The notes: generated by a model not told the origin, from the sequence alone. A stretch of 64,000 nt of DNA from an uncultured Centipeda sp. (GCA_905372865.1 CAJPQT010000006.1:34555-98554); one strand, 5' to 3'. Positions 8,723 to 17,929 are shown, numbered from the stretch's first letter. A program made the numbers and translations.

Positions 8723-9925
8723 ATGTCAATCCATAACAAATTACGAATCACGCTTGTTGCCCTCTTTGTATTCATCGTCGGGCTGGTCGGGCTGAACTTT
8801 GCCACCTTTGCCCAGCTGGACGGGGACGCTCCCGCCGTCAATGCCTCCGGCTCGCTGCGCATGCGTGCCTATCAGCTTGCATGGCTCTCGGCACGCATGG
8901 TTTCCGCCGATGCAGCGGAGGCGGCGGAGCTCCGCAGTATGATGATGGTGCAGATCGAGATGTATGACCGCATCCTTGCCGGGCTGCGCAGGGGAGATGC
9001 CGAGCTCGGCCTTCGTCCGGCATCGGACGAGGCGATCAAGGAACAGCTTCGCACGCTGCAGCCTCTCTGGGAGGAGTACCGCACAAATGTGTTCGCCGTC
9101 ACGGGGGCTGTGGGGACGGAGGAAAAGCACGAGGCGAATGCCGTCGTTGCCGCCGAAGTTGACGGCTATGTGACCGAGGTGGACAAGCTCGTCACGGCGT
9201 ATGACAATGCCAGCCAGGCAAAGATCGGCGTTTCCAAAGAGATCAGCGTAGGTGTGATCATCCTTGCGTTCCTTGTCTTTGCAGTGTCCTCCTACTGCAT
9301 CATCATGGAGGTGCTGCGGCCGATTGCGGCACTGACTGCATCGTTCCGCGAGGTCGCGGGCAAGGAGGCGGATCTCACCCAGCAGCTCAGTACCAGACGA
9401 TTTGACGAGATCGGGCGCATTGTCCAGTCATTCAACACCTTTGTCAGCGAACTGCGCCGGATCATGCAGCGTGCGCAGATTTGCGCAGCCGAGGTCGCGG
9501 GGCTGTCGGATACGATGTGGCGGGCGAGTGTTGAGAACAGCAAGGCAGTCGAGTACAATGCGCTTGCCATCACCCATGTCGCTGCGCACACCAGCGAGCA
9601 GGATGAGAATGTCCAGATGCTCGCGTCGAGTGTGACCGGCATCTCTGCACATCTGGAGGAGATGCAGGCCCTTGCACAGGCGGAGAATGTGAACCGTACG
9701 GCGCTCCTCACCTCTATTGAAGCGGTACGCGCCTGCGCACAGGTCGCAGCGGCGGCATCGGAGGAGGTCGCCAAGGCCTCACATGAGATCGCGGGACATA
9801 CAACGGATGCGGCGGCCGCAATCGAGCAGGAAACCGCATCGCTCGATGCCTTTGCCGCAACGGCCGAGCATCTCAAGGGCCACGCTGCCGAGCTGGATGA
9901 GCTGGTTGGCAAGTTCAAGGTGTAG
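8723..9925 (+). CDS. Truncated chemoreceptor paralog lacking the CheA-control tip
   Basis: 400 aa, about 150 shorter than its upstream neighbour. The N-terminus (TM1, the NASGSLRMRAYQL P-box-like motif, TM2, HAMP) and the C-terminus (ending LVGKFKV in both) are clearly paralogous. The cytoplasmic hairpin is shortened and the highly conserved tip (GQTNLLALNAAIEAAR region) is missing. It therefore should not form normal CheA/CheW core contacts. It may be a ligand-binding decoy, a heterotrimer partner of the first receptor, or a decaying copy. I chose the ATG at 8723 (GAGAGGA upstream) over a TTG at 8705. Confidence 0.85.
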   Translation: MSIHNKLRITLVALFVFIVGLVGLNFATFAQLDGDAPAVNASGSLRMRAYQLAWLSARMVSADAAEAAELRSMMMVQIEMYDRILAGLRRGDAELGLRPASDEAIKEQLRTLQPLWEEYRTNVFAVTGAVGTEEKHEANAVVAAEVDGYVTEVDKLVTAYDNASQAKIGVSKEISVGVIILAFLVFAVSSYCIIMEVLRPIAALTASFREVAGKEADLTQQLSTRRFDEIGRIVQSFNTFVSELRRIMQRAQICAAEVAGLSDTMWRASVENSKAVEYNALAITHVAAHTSEQDENVQMLASSVTGISAHLEEMQALAQAENVNRTALLTSIEAVRACAQVAAAASEEVAKASHEIAGHTTDAAAAIEQETASLDAFAATAEHLKGHAAELDELVGKFKV

Positions 9926-10006
9926 CGCGGTGGATTCTTGCCTCGTATGGAGCAATGCCGTACCATAGGATCGGGATTTGGATGTGTATGAAACAGGAGG
10001 TATACC

Positions 10007-10141
10007 ATGGAGGTCAAGGAAGATCTGGCGCAGGATGTGTTCAAGGATGCGGGGGAGAGCGTCATCTTTGTCATGCTCTCGCTGAAGCGTGAGGACATCG
10101 AGAAGGAACGGGAGATCATCGCCGACGGTGAGCTGTGCTGA
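10007..10141 (+). CDS. Small hypothetical protein, 44 aa
   Basis: An ATG with a strong AGGAGG ribosome site (9995-10000, 6-nt spacing) opens a 44-codon frame ending in TGA. The product is acidic and charged (starts MEVKEDLAQDVF, ends IIADGELC) with a short hydrophobic patch VIFVML in the middle. No family was recognised. It lies alone between the second chemoreceptor and the pfkA promoter. The ribosome site is the main support. Confidence 0.5.
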   Translation: MEVKEDLAQDVFKDAGESVIFVMLSLKREDIEKEREIIADGELC

Positions 10142-10191
10142 GAAATCGCTGAATCGATCATGGAGGCATCAAGGTATTTTCTGCGAAATAC

Positions 10192-10220
10192 TTTACTTTT
10201 CACCTGTGCTCTCGTACAAT
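10192..10220 (+). promoter_or_regulatory. pfkA promoter
   Basis: TTTACT at 10192-10197 and TACAAT at 10215-10220 are spaced exactly 17 bp. The start codon is about 50 nt downstream. Confidence 0.65.
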
Positions 10221-10273
10221 AGGGAACAGAACTTTATTCGCGTCAGCGTGGCATAGAGATGGGGGATGTTGTT

Positions 10274-11239
10274 ATGCTGAAAAAGGCAATCGCGGTTGTG
10301 ACCTCGGGCGGAGACAGCCCGGGGATGAATGCGGCGGCGCGCGCTGTGGTGCGCACGGCGATCTACGAGGGGGTCGAGGTCTACGGCGTGCACAACGGCT
10401 ACAGCGGCATGGTGCACGATGACATCGAGCAGCTTACAACGCGGAGCGTCAGCGATCTGATTCAGCGCGGCGGCACGTTCCTAGGAACGGCGCGCAGCAA
10501 GTCGTTCATGACACCGGAGGGCCGCAAGACGGCGTTCGAGAATCTGCGCAAGCGCAATATCGAGGGGCTTGTGATCATCGGCGGCGACGGCTCGCTCACG
10601 GGCGGGTCGCTCCTCAGCAAGGAGACGGGCATGCCGATCGTCGGACTGCCGGGCACGATCGACAACGATGTCTGGGGCATGGACTACACGATCGGCTGCG
10701 ATACAGCGTGCAATACGATCGTGGACGCGATCAACAAGCTGCGCGATACGGCATCGGCACACCGGCGCATCATCCTCGTCGAGGTCATGGGACGGCACTC
10801 GGGATGGCTCGCGATGATGTCGGGGATTGCCGGCGGGGCGGAGTACATCCTCGTGCCGGAGGTCGCGTTTGACCTCGAGGAGATCAGCCTGGAGCTGAAG
10901 GAGATGTACGAGGCAGGCAAGCGTTACAGCATCATTGTGGTCGCTGAGGGCGCAGGCTCTGCCGTGGAGATCGGCAAGATCATCGGCGAAAAGACGGAGA
11001 TCGACACGCGCGTCTCGGTGCTCGGGCACATTCAGCGCGGCGGCTCGCCGACGGTCGAGGACCGCATCAAGGCCTCCATGCTCGGTGAGAAGGCGGCGCT
11101 TGCGATCATCTCGGGCGTGAGTGATGTGGTGTACAGCTTCAACGAGGGACAGGTGGTCGGCGTCAACCTCTTTGAGGCGGTCAACAACTCCAAGACACTT
11201 GATCCCGAGCTCGTCCGCCTCTCGCGCGTTCTGGCGTAA
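10274..11239 (+). CDS. pfkA: ATP-dependent 6-phosphofructokinase
   Basis: 321 aa, normal for bacterial PfkA. It phosphorylates fructose 6-phosphate to fructose 1,6-bisphosphate in glycolysis. ATP-binding loops GGDSPGMN (near residue 13) and GGDGS (103-107) are present. The catalytic stretch PGTIDND has its base at about D130, and MGRHSGW and GHIQRGGSPT substrate and effector motifs follow. I prefer the ATG at 10274 (M-L-K-K-A-I-A-V) to one at 10259 because it fits the family start and has GGGGGA upstream. It has its own promoter and terminator. Confidence 0.95.
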   Translation: MLKKAIAVVTSGGDSPGMNAAARAVVRTAIYEGVEVYGVHNGYSGMVHDDIEQLTTRSVSDLIQRGGTFLGTARSKSFMTPEGRKTAFENLRKRNIEGLVIIGGDGSLTGGSLLSKETGMPIVGLPGTIDNDVWGMDYTIGCDTACNTIVDAINKLRDTASAHRRIILVEVMGRHSGWLAMMSGIAGGAEYILVPEVAFDLEEISLELKEMYEAGKRYSIIVVAEGAGSAVEIGKIIGEKTEIDTRVSVLGHIQRGGSPTVEDRIKASMLGEKAALAIISGVSDVVYSFNEGQVVGVNLFEAVNNSKTLDPELVRLSRVLA

Positions 11240-11267
11240 GGGGCCTTTGACAAATACAAACATGCAG

Positions 11268-11295
11268 CAGCTCATCCGCACGGATGGGCTGTTTT
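11268..11295 (+). terminator. pfkA terminator
   Basis: An imperfect 10-bp stem (11268-11277 with 11282-11291) closed by a 4-nt loop is followed by TTTT. It lies 28 bp after the pfkA stop. Confidence 0.65.
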
Positions 11296-11306
11296 ACGTG
11301 CGCATG

Positions 11307-11349
11307 AAAAATCCCTCGGACGGGATGTTTGATCCTTCCGAGGGAAATA
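11307..11349 (-). terminator. Terminator of the fruK-fruA operon (may act on both strands)
   Basis: TCCCTCGGA (11312-11320) pairs with TCCGAGGGA (11337-11345). On the minus strand the stem is followed by TTTTT, just after the fruA stop. On the plus strand it is followed by an AT-rich run, so it may also stop pfkA read-through. Confidence 0.75.
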
Positions 11350-11364
11350 TTTTTGCGTCTGGTT

Positions 11365-13265
11365 TTACTCCTTGATGGGCTTCTTCAGCAGGGAGAGAAT
11401 GATCGCGCCGACGACGGCACCGATGAGGATGCTCACGAGGTACATGAGCGGGTTGCCGATGGTCGGGACGACGAAGATGCCGCCGTGCGGTGCGCGCAGC
11501 GTGCAGTCAAAGAACATCGTGAGTGCGCCCGCGAGTGCGGAGCCGACGACCATCGATGGGATGACGCGCACGGGATCCGCTGCTGCAAACGGGATCGCGC
11601 CCTCGGTGATGAAGGAGAGGCCCATGACGTAGTTCGTGATGCCCGCTTTGCGCTGATTTTCGGTGAAGCGGTTCTTAAAGAACGTGGTTGCAAGCGCAAT
11701 CGCAAGAGGCGGCACCATGCCGCCCGCCATGACCGCCGCCATGACGTGGTACTCGCCCGAGGCGAGGAGCCCCGTGCCTGTGACGTACGCCGCTTTGTTG
11801 ATCGGGCCGCCCATATCGACCGCCATCATGCCGCCGACGATCAACCCCATGAGGATACGTGCGGAGGGATCCATGCCGCCGAGTGTCGCGATCATCCAGT
11901 TGTTGATCGCGGAGACGGGCGGGGCGATGATGTAGAGCGAGATGAGCCCCATGATGAGGATGCCGAAGAACGGATAGAGCAGGATGGGTTTGATGCCGTC
12001 GAGGGAGGCGGGGAGCCCCGCGAATACCTTCTTGAGGGCGTTGACGGCGTAGCCGCCGACGAAGCCCGCGAGCAGCGCACCGAGGAAGCCCGTGCCCGTT
12101 GCGCCCGCGAGTGAGCCGCCGACGAAGCCAACGGCAAGTCCCGGGCGGTCGGCGATCGACATGCCGATAAAGCCCGCGAGGACGGGGAGCATGAAGCCGA
12201 AGGATGCACCGCCAACCTGCATGAAGAACTTGGCAAGCGGGGTGTTTGAGCCGAACTTCGACGGGTCGATGCTGTAGTCGTCAAAGAGGAAGGCGAGTGC
12301 GATGAGGATGCCTCCGCCGACGACGAATGGGAGCATATGCGAGACACCGTTCATGAGATGCTTGTAGATCTGGCGCGCGAGGCTCTCGTTTTCCGTATCG
12401 TCTGCCCCCTCCGCCTCATCTGCACCGCTCGCGTGGTAGATGGGAGCGCTGCCCGAGAGGGCGCGGTCGATGAGTTCGTCCGCCTTGTTGATACCGTCCG
12501 CGACCTTCGTGATGACGACGCGGCGGCCGTCAAAGCGGGACATGGCGACGTTCTTGTCCGCCGCGACGATGATGCCGTCAGCGGCGGCGATCTCCTCGGG
12601 CGTAAGGACGTTCTTCACGCCCGCCGAGCCGTTCGTCTCGACCTTGACCGTGAGACCGCGCTTCTTCGCGTGCTGCTCGATGCTCTCCGCCGCCATAAAG
12701 GTGTGTGCAATGCCCGTAGGACAGGCGGTGACGGCGAGAATCTGAATGTGGTCGGCGGCGGGCTTTGCTTCCTCGGCTGCGGTGGCAGCACTCGGTGCGA
12801 CAAAGCGGTCGTTCTCCTTGTCGTCGACGAGCTGACGGAACTCCTCGACGGTCTTGGCGGCGATGAGTGCCTCCTTGAAGTCGGGGTCCATAATCATGGT
12901 TGCAAGCTTTGAGAGAATGGCGAGGTGCTCGTCGTTCGCGCCGTTCGGTGCGGCGATCATGAAGAAGAGGCGGCTCGGGTTGCCGTCCATCGCGGCAAAG
13001 TCCATGCCGTCGGGAACGGTCATCGCGGCAAGCCCCGCGGCCTTCACGCCGTCGCTCTTGGCATGCGGTGTTGCGATGCCGTCGCCGAGCCCGGTGGTGC
13101 CGCTCTCCTCGCGGGTGAGCACGTCCCTTATGTACTGCTCTTTGTCACTGAGATTGCCGCCCTTTTCCATGTAGTCGGCGAGGAGGCGAATTGCAGCCTC
13201 CTTCGAGGCGGGGCGGAAACACCGAGGGCGATGCTCTCGGGTTTCAAAAGGTCGTTGATATGCAA
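11365..13265 (-). CDS. fruA: Fructose-specific PTS enzyme IIABC (5' frameshift)
   Basis: Membrane transporter and phosphotransferase giving fructose 1-phosphate. Domains in order: EIIA-Fru with phospho-His in GIATPHAKS, EIIB-Fru with the Cys of TACPTGIAHTF, then a multi-helix EIIC-Fru. The family-like N-terminus (L-H-I-N-D-L-L-K-P-E-S-I-A-L-G-V-S-A-P, from a TTG at 13263-13265 with GGAGG upstream) is in a different frame from the rest, which resumes at SKEAAI. One missing base, or two extra, near 13206-13216 in a G/C-rich run (GGCGGGGCGG) explains this. The uninterrupted frame extends instead to 13380, but its first ~50 codons do not look like protein. It lies downstream of fruK. Confidence 0.85.
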
Positions 13266-13336
13266 GGGAAAACCCCTCCTTTTCATTGTGCTGAGTTTTA
13301 TTCACTGTGCATACTCCTCGCAGAACCCTCGTTACG

Positions 13337-13442
13337 CAAGCGGTCGGGCACTTATCTGCCGAAATACCTGCGGATTCCAAACGCGCTTCGCTTGAACGAA
13401 TAAAATCCGCAAGGGGCAGAACGTGCCCTCTCTTCCGCTTGC
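13337..13442. repeat. Nested long inverted repeat between fruK and fruA
   Basis: Four complementary pairs are nested around one centre: GCAAGCGG 13337-13344 with CCGCTTGC 13435-13442; GGGCAC 13346-13351 with GTGCCC 13423-13428; TCTGCC 13355-13360 with GGCAGA 13415-13420; and TGCGGATT 13369-13376 with AATCCGCA 13404-13411. The transcript of the fru operon would fold into a long interrupted rod. It could be a MITE/REP-like repeat, an mRNA processing or stability element, or a transcription attenuator. No T-run follows it. Confidence 0.7.
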
Positions 13443-13520
13443 TCCACTAGTGTTTGCTACGGAGTATTGCACAGTTACGATAGTTATATTCATTTTCCTA
13501 GGATGTATGCCGCAGTTACA

Positions 13521-14429
13521 TCAAACAATCGTCTTTAGCAGTGCAAGTGCCTCCTCGCGTGTGGCGAGGTTCGGCGAGAATGCGGAGGCGGAGCCGGTCG
13601 CAACGCCCATGTAGAAGGCACGCTCATAGCTGCCGTCCGACTCCATGAATCCCGCGAGGAAGCCCGCGACCATTGAGTCGCCCGCGCCCACGGAGTTGAC
13701 GAGGGTGCCCTTCGGTGCGGCGGAGCGGTAGAATACGCCCTCTGCCGTGAGGAGAATTGCGCCGTCGCCCGCCATCGAGATGAGGACGTTCGTCGCGCCC
13801 TCCTCCTGCAGCTTCTTTGCGTGGAGGATGATGTCGTCGTCCGTTTTGAGTTCGACACCGAACATCTCGCCGAGCTCGTGATTGTTCGGCTTGATGAGGA
13901 ACGGGCGGTACTTCAGCACGCGCCGCAGCAGGTTCTTTGTCGCGTCCACCACAATGCGGATGCCGCGTCCGTCGAGGTGCTCCATGATGCGTTCGTAGAT
14001 GTCGTCGGGCAGCGTGTTCGGAATCGAGCCTGCGAGGACGAGCGTGTCTCCGCTCTGCAGCCGATCGAGCTTTTCAAACAGTGCGCGCTGTGCCGCCTCT
14101 GTGATAACGGGGCCCTGTCCGTTGATCTCGGTCTCGCTCTCCGCCTTGATCTTGACGTTGATGCGTGAGAAGCCCTCATCGAGACGCACAAAATCGTCCG
14201 TCACGCCGAACGCGTGCAGCATCTGCTGCATCGCAACGCCCGTAAATCCCGCAAGGAAGCCGAGTGCCGTCGAGGCGTGCCCGAGATTTTTCAGCACGAT
14301 GGAGACATTGATGCCCTTTCCTCCCGGCAGGATCTGCTCATAGTTCACACGGTTGATCTCGCCCGCTGTGAACTGCTCCAACCGCACGATGTAGTCGATC
14401 GACGGGTTGAAGGTAACGGTGTAGATCAT
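13521..14429 (-). CDS. fruK: 1-phosphofructokinase
   Basis: 302 aa, PfkB/ribokinase family. It converts fructose 1-phosphate, the FruA product, to fructose 1,6-bisphosphate. It starts MIYTVTFNPSIDY, has the GGKGINVS substrate motif and the catalytic GAGDS motif with the Asp at about 251. I chose the ATG at 14427-14429 (minus strand), which has GGGAGGG upstream, over upstream in-frame ATGs. First gene of a fruK-fruA operon, separated from fruA by 255 bp containing the nested palindrome. No fruR-type regulator is adjacent. Confidence 0.93.
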   Translation of the reverse strand: MIYTVTFNPSIDYIVRLEQFTAGEINRVNYEQILPGGKGINVSIVLKNLGHASTALGFLAGFTGVAMQQMLHAFGVTDDFVRLDEGFSRINVKIKAESETEINGQGPVITEAAQRALFEKLDRLQSGDTLVLAGSIPNTLPDDIYERIMEHLDGRGIRIVVDATKNLLRRVLKYRPFLIKPNNHELGEMFGVELKTDDDIILHAKKLQEEGATNVLISMAGDGAILLTAEGVFYRSAAPKGTLVNSVGAGDSMVAGFLAGFMESDGSYERAFYMGVATGSASAFSPNLATREEALALLKTIV

Positions 14430-14475
14430 GCAAATATCCCTCCCTTTATCCAATGACAATATTTCCATTAAAAAC

Positions 14476-14504
14476 ATCATATAGCGTCGTCATATTAAAG
14501 TCAA
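14476..14504 (-). promoter_or_regulatory. fruK-fruA promoter
   Basis: On the minus strand TTGACT (14499-14504) and TATGAT (14476-14481) are separated by exactly 17 bp, about 50 bp before the fruK start. Confidence 0.7.
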
Positions 14505-14529
14505 GAAATCCATTCTCATCGGTGCGGGG

Positions 14530-14558
14530 TTGTCAGCGCTTTTTCTTTCCTCTATAAT
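14530..14558 (+). promoter_or_regulatory. Promoter of the YitT-family gene
   Basis: TTGTCA at 14530-14535 and TATAAT at 14553-14558 with 17-bp spacing. It is divergent from the fruK promoter, with only about 25 bp between the two -35 boxes. Confidence 0.75.
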
Positions 14559-14592
14559 GAGATGGTAAAATGGAGTGGAACAGGGGAGTGTT

Positions 14593-15516
14593 ATGACCGC
14601 AGAAATGGATACGCAAATCGTTCAGACACCAACTGTGTCGAAGCAGGGGAAGCCGCATAAAACGCCGCCCAAGGGGGCGATCTTCTACATAAAAAAAGCA
14701 GCGATGTTGATTCTCGGTGCGCTTATCACCGCAGCCGGGCTGGATCTCTTTCTGATCCCGAACAACGTTATCGACGGCGGCGTGGTTGGTCTCTCGATCA
14801 TGGCGCAGACAATTACGGGGATGGGGCTCGGTGTGTTCCTTGTTCTCTTTAACATCCCATTCGTCTATATGGGTTACAAGCAGATCGGCAAGAGTTTTGC
14901 GCTCTCGACCGTCTTTGCGATCATCATGCTCTCGATCTGGTCGGGGGTCCTCCACGATGTGCCGCAGGTGACGAACGATCCCTTCCTCGCCGCGATTTTC
15001 GGCGGCGTCGTGACGGGGCTCGGCGTCGGCATCGTCATGCGTACGGGCGGCTGCTTCGACGGCACGGAGATCGTCGCGATCATCATGGATGCGCGGACGC
15101 AGTTCTCCGTCGGCGAGGTCGTCATGTTCATCAACCTCTTCATCCTCTCCTCGGCGGGGCTGCTCTACGGCTGGGACAAGGCGATGTACTCGCTCTTTGC
15201 CTACTTCGTCATCGCCAAGATGATCGACGTGGTGCTCAAGGGGCTCGACGAATCGTACGCCGTCATGATCGTCACGAATGAGCATGAGGAGATGACCGCC
15301 GCCCTCAACGAGCGACTCGGGCGCGGCGTGACCCTGCTGCACGGCGCGGGCGGCTACACGGGCGAGGCAAAGGAGGTTCTCTACTGCGTCGTCACGCGCC
15401 TCGAGCTCGACAAGCTCAAGGAGATCGTCCTCGACAAGGACGAGCGTGCCTTTGTCACGATCAACGCCGTGCACGACATCGTGGGCGGACGGTTCAAGAA
15501 GAAAGCGATTCACTAG
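14593..15516 (+). CDS. YitT-family membrane protein (DUF161/DUF2179)
   Basis: 307 aa. Five to six hydrophobic helices span about residues 30-215 (first helix AAMLILGALITAAGLDLFL, with the typical IPNNVIDGGVVGLS loop). A soluble C-terminal ferredoxin-like DUF2179 domain follows (HEEMTAALNERLGRGVTLL, then VITRLE-type and VHDIVGGRF endings). This is the common YitT architecture in Firmicutes. The transported substrate, if any, is not established. I chose the ATG at 14593 because GGGGAG precedes it. It is transcribed from its own promoter, and the glycosyltransferase island starts 63 bp later. Confidence 0.85.
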   Translation: MTAEMDTQIVQTPTVSKQGKPHKTPPKGAIFYIKKAAMLILGALITAAGLDLFLIPNNVIDGGVVGLSIMAQTITGMGLGVFLVLFNIPFVYMGYKQIGKSFALSTVFAIIMLSIWSGVLHDVPQVTNDPFLAAIFGGVVTGLGVGIVMRTGGCFDGTEIVAIIMDARTQFSVGEVVMFINLFILSSAGLLYGWDKAMYSLFAYFVIAKMIDVVLKGLDESYAVMIVTNEHEEMTAALNERLGRGVTLLHGAGGYTGEAKEVLYCVVTRLELDKLKEIVLDKDERAFVTINAVHDIVGGRFKKKAIH

Positions 15517-15579
15517 AGGGAAAGCCGTACCGGTGCGAACGGACAGCAGGGATCGGAAAAGTGGGAGGTCACAGTAGAA

Positions 15580-17889
15580 ATGGATGGGCAGACATATCTG
15601 GAAATCGTACGGCGTGCGCGTGCGTACATCAAGCACGGCACGGAGGAGGACTTGGCGGCAGCAGAGGCGGAACTTGCCACTCTGCGGCGTATCTTCCCAA
15701 AGCGGCTCGAATACATCTGCGCCGCAGTTGCCCTCATGATCGCGCGGGGCGAGGATGGGGACAAATGCCGCAATATCCTTGACTATACGGCGCAGGAATT
15801 CTACCCGATGCCGGCACTTGCAGATGTGTTCGAACTAAAGAGCCGTACGTTCCCCAAGGGATCCCCGGCGTGGCGGCAGACGAGGTTTGCGCATGACTTT
15901 TATGCAAACGGCGTTCTTCCGCAGGACGCTTTTGCGCACTTGGCTGCGCTGAAGGAAAAGTTTTTGACGGGATCGCTCGATGCCGATCTCCTGCGTGCGC
16001 TTGCCGAGGAATACTACGTCACGCGCAATATGACGGCCTATTTCATCCTGATGATAGCGTACTGCCGTGTGACGGGGCGGGAGGACTACGATGACATCCT
16101 CATCGAAGATACCGGCATTCCCTATCCAGAGCCGATCTTTCGGGGCAACTTCGGCTTCCTGCTGCGGATGTTTACGGACGGGAACAGCAACCTCTTTCTG
16201 CTTGTCGGCACAGCAGAGGAGTGCTCCGATCAGCAGGTACTCGCGCGTGCACTCGACATCCTCGGACAGCAGGCGATGCTTGTGTGCGAGACCACGGCGA
16301 CGGAGCAGGCAGAGAATCTGAATGCCTATGCACTGCACTGCATTCAGGGGGCGCGTGCCGACGGGGAACAGATCGTACTCGACGTGGGGCGATATCGCCA
16401 CGCGGACGGCAGAGAGAAGTCTGCAACACCCGCCGTTATCCGCCTTCTTGCAAAGAGCACAGTGCAGAAGGCACCGCTGATCGTCATTGCGCGCGATAAC
16501 CGTATGGATGAACTGCACGCAAAGGATGCTCTCGCGGGTGACATCCAGCGTCTTTCCTACTGTCTGCCGCCGCAGTTTTCGTATGGCTTTTCCTTTGCGT
16601 GGGCAGGGGACTATCTACCATATATCAGCTACTTTTATGGAGAGAACATTGAGCCGCTGCTCGATGCACCTGCGACGTGTGACTTCTCGATTGTCATTCC
16701 TGCGCGGAACTCTGCCGATACGCTGAGGTATACATTGGAGACGTGCCTCGCGATCGACTATGACGGCAGCTATGAGATCGTCCTCAGCGACAACTCGGAC
16801 GAGGGGGGCAGCGAGGTGCGTCGCCTCGTTGAGGAACTGAATGATCCGCGCATTCGTTACTATAAGACACCGTTTGTGCTCCCTCTTGCGAAGAGCTTCG
16901 AATATGCCTATCTCCACGCACACGGTGCGTTTATCTTTTCACTGGGCGCGGATGACGGCGTGCTCCCGTGGGCGTTGAAATACATCAGACAGGCGATGGA
17001 GGACTATCCGTCAACATCTGTTATTTCGTGGAAACGCGGCTTTTATACATGGCCGGGTTTTATGCCCGAGGGACGGGATGAGCAAATTGTTCAGCTCGTT
17101 GACTCGGAGCAAACGGAACGCTATGCAGAATATGTGCTATGCGGCGATCATGCAAATGTTCTTTCGAAGATCAAGGGATGTCTTTATTCTCTCCCGCTCC
17201 TCTATATCAATTCAGGTTTCCGGCGCGGTTATCTGAGAGAGGTGCTGCGGCGGACCGGACGCATACTGGATGGAATGTGCCAGGATGTCTATGTGGGCGC
17301 TGTCAACCTCCTTTTGCAGGAGAGGGACATCAAAATTCAATGCCCGCTCACGATTGCCGGGATGTCGAGGCAATCCCAAGGCTATGCATCCGGGCAGTTT
17401 GTTTCTGATGTTGAGGATATTCCATCGGTGTCCTCGAACAGCTCCATTCGTATACGGATGGGAGAGTATATCCCGCGTTATAGGGAAATGGTGATCCCTT
17501 ACATTGTCATGGCGGATACTTTTATCTTTTATATGAGCGTGAGTCGTTTGGGGGAATTCGGTATTCCCATGGAGTTTCATCCTGAGCAGACTTATCAGGA
17601 ACTCGCAAATCGTATCTTTCTGACAGATCTGCGCTTTGAACGCTATTGGGGCCTCGTACGTTATGGTGGGACTCTATGTACGAGTGATGTGCATGAAAAC
17701 TGCTGTGAAGTCTATGAAGGAATCTGTGATCATCCGCAATACATTGATGATCCAAGCGCAAGGATCCTTTATACGGGGGAGCGAGGGTATTCCGCGCAAA
17801 ATCATGCGATTACTCTGGATCCGACAGCGTTCGGCTGCAGGAATGTGGCGGATGCGGCACGCCTTGAGGCACAGATTTTGAACCTCTGA
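15580..17889 (+). CDS. Large protein with C-terminal GT2 glycosyltransferase domain
   Basis: 769 aa. Residues 1 to ~360 are not a family I recognise: helical, repeat-like (TPR-like stretches near the start), no signal peptide. From about residue 366 there is a GT-A family 2 domain: F-S-I-V-I-P-A-R-N at about 369-377, SDNSDEGG for nucleotide contact, and GADDGV as the DxD-like metal site. About 250 further residues follow. It probably transfers a sugar from a nucleotide donor in the cytoplasm. It opens the sugar island, with rfbG 40 bp downstream. Acceptor unknown; flagellin or LPS are candidates from context. Confidence 0.8.
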   Translation: MDGQTYLEIVRRARAYIKHGTEEDLAAAEAELATLRRIFPKRLEYICAAVALMIARGEDGDKCRNILDYTAQEFYPMPALADVFELKSRTFPKGSPAWRQTRFAHDFYANGVLPQDAFAHLAALKEKFLTGSLDADLLRALAEEYYVTRNMTAYFILMIAYCRVTGREDYDDILIEDTGIPYPEPIFRGNFGFLLRMFTDGNSNLFLLVGTAEECSDQQVLARALDILGQQAMLVCETTATEQAENLNAYALHCIQGARADGEQIVLDVGRYRHADGREKSATPAVIRLLAKSTVQKAPLIVIARDNRMDELHAKDALAGDIQRLSYCLPPQFSYGFSFAWAGDYLPYISYFYGENIEPLLDAPATCDFSIVIPARNSADTLRYTLETCLAIDYDGSYEIVLSDNSDEGGSEVRRLVEELNDPRIRYYKTPFVLPLAKSFEYAYLHAHGAFIFSLGADDGVLPWALKYIRQAMEDYPSTSVISWKRGFYTWPGFMPEGRDEQIVQLVDSEQTERYAEYVLCGDHANVLSKIKGCLYSLPLLYINSGFRRGYLREVLRRTGRILDGMCQDVYVGAVNLLLQERDIKIQCPLTIAGMSRQSQGYASGQFVSDVEDIPSVSSNSSIRIRMGEYIPRYREMVIPYIVMADTFIFYMSVSRLGEFGIPMEFHPEQTYQELANRIFLTDLRFERYWGLVRYGGTLCTSDVHENCCEVYEGICDHPQYIDDPSARILYTGERGYSAQNHAITLDPTAFGCRNVADAARLEAQILNL

Positions 17890-17929
17890 GCATGTGCGGG
17901 ATACCGATGGAAAGTGAGAAGTGGGCGAG

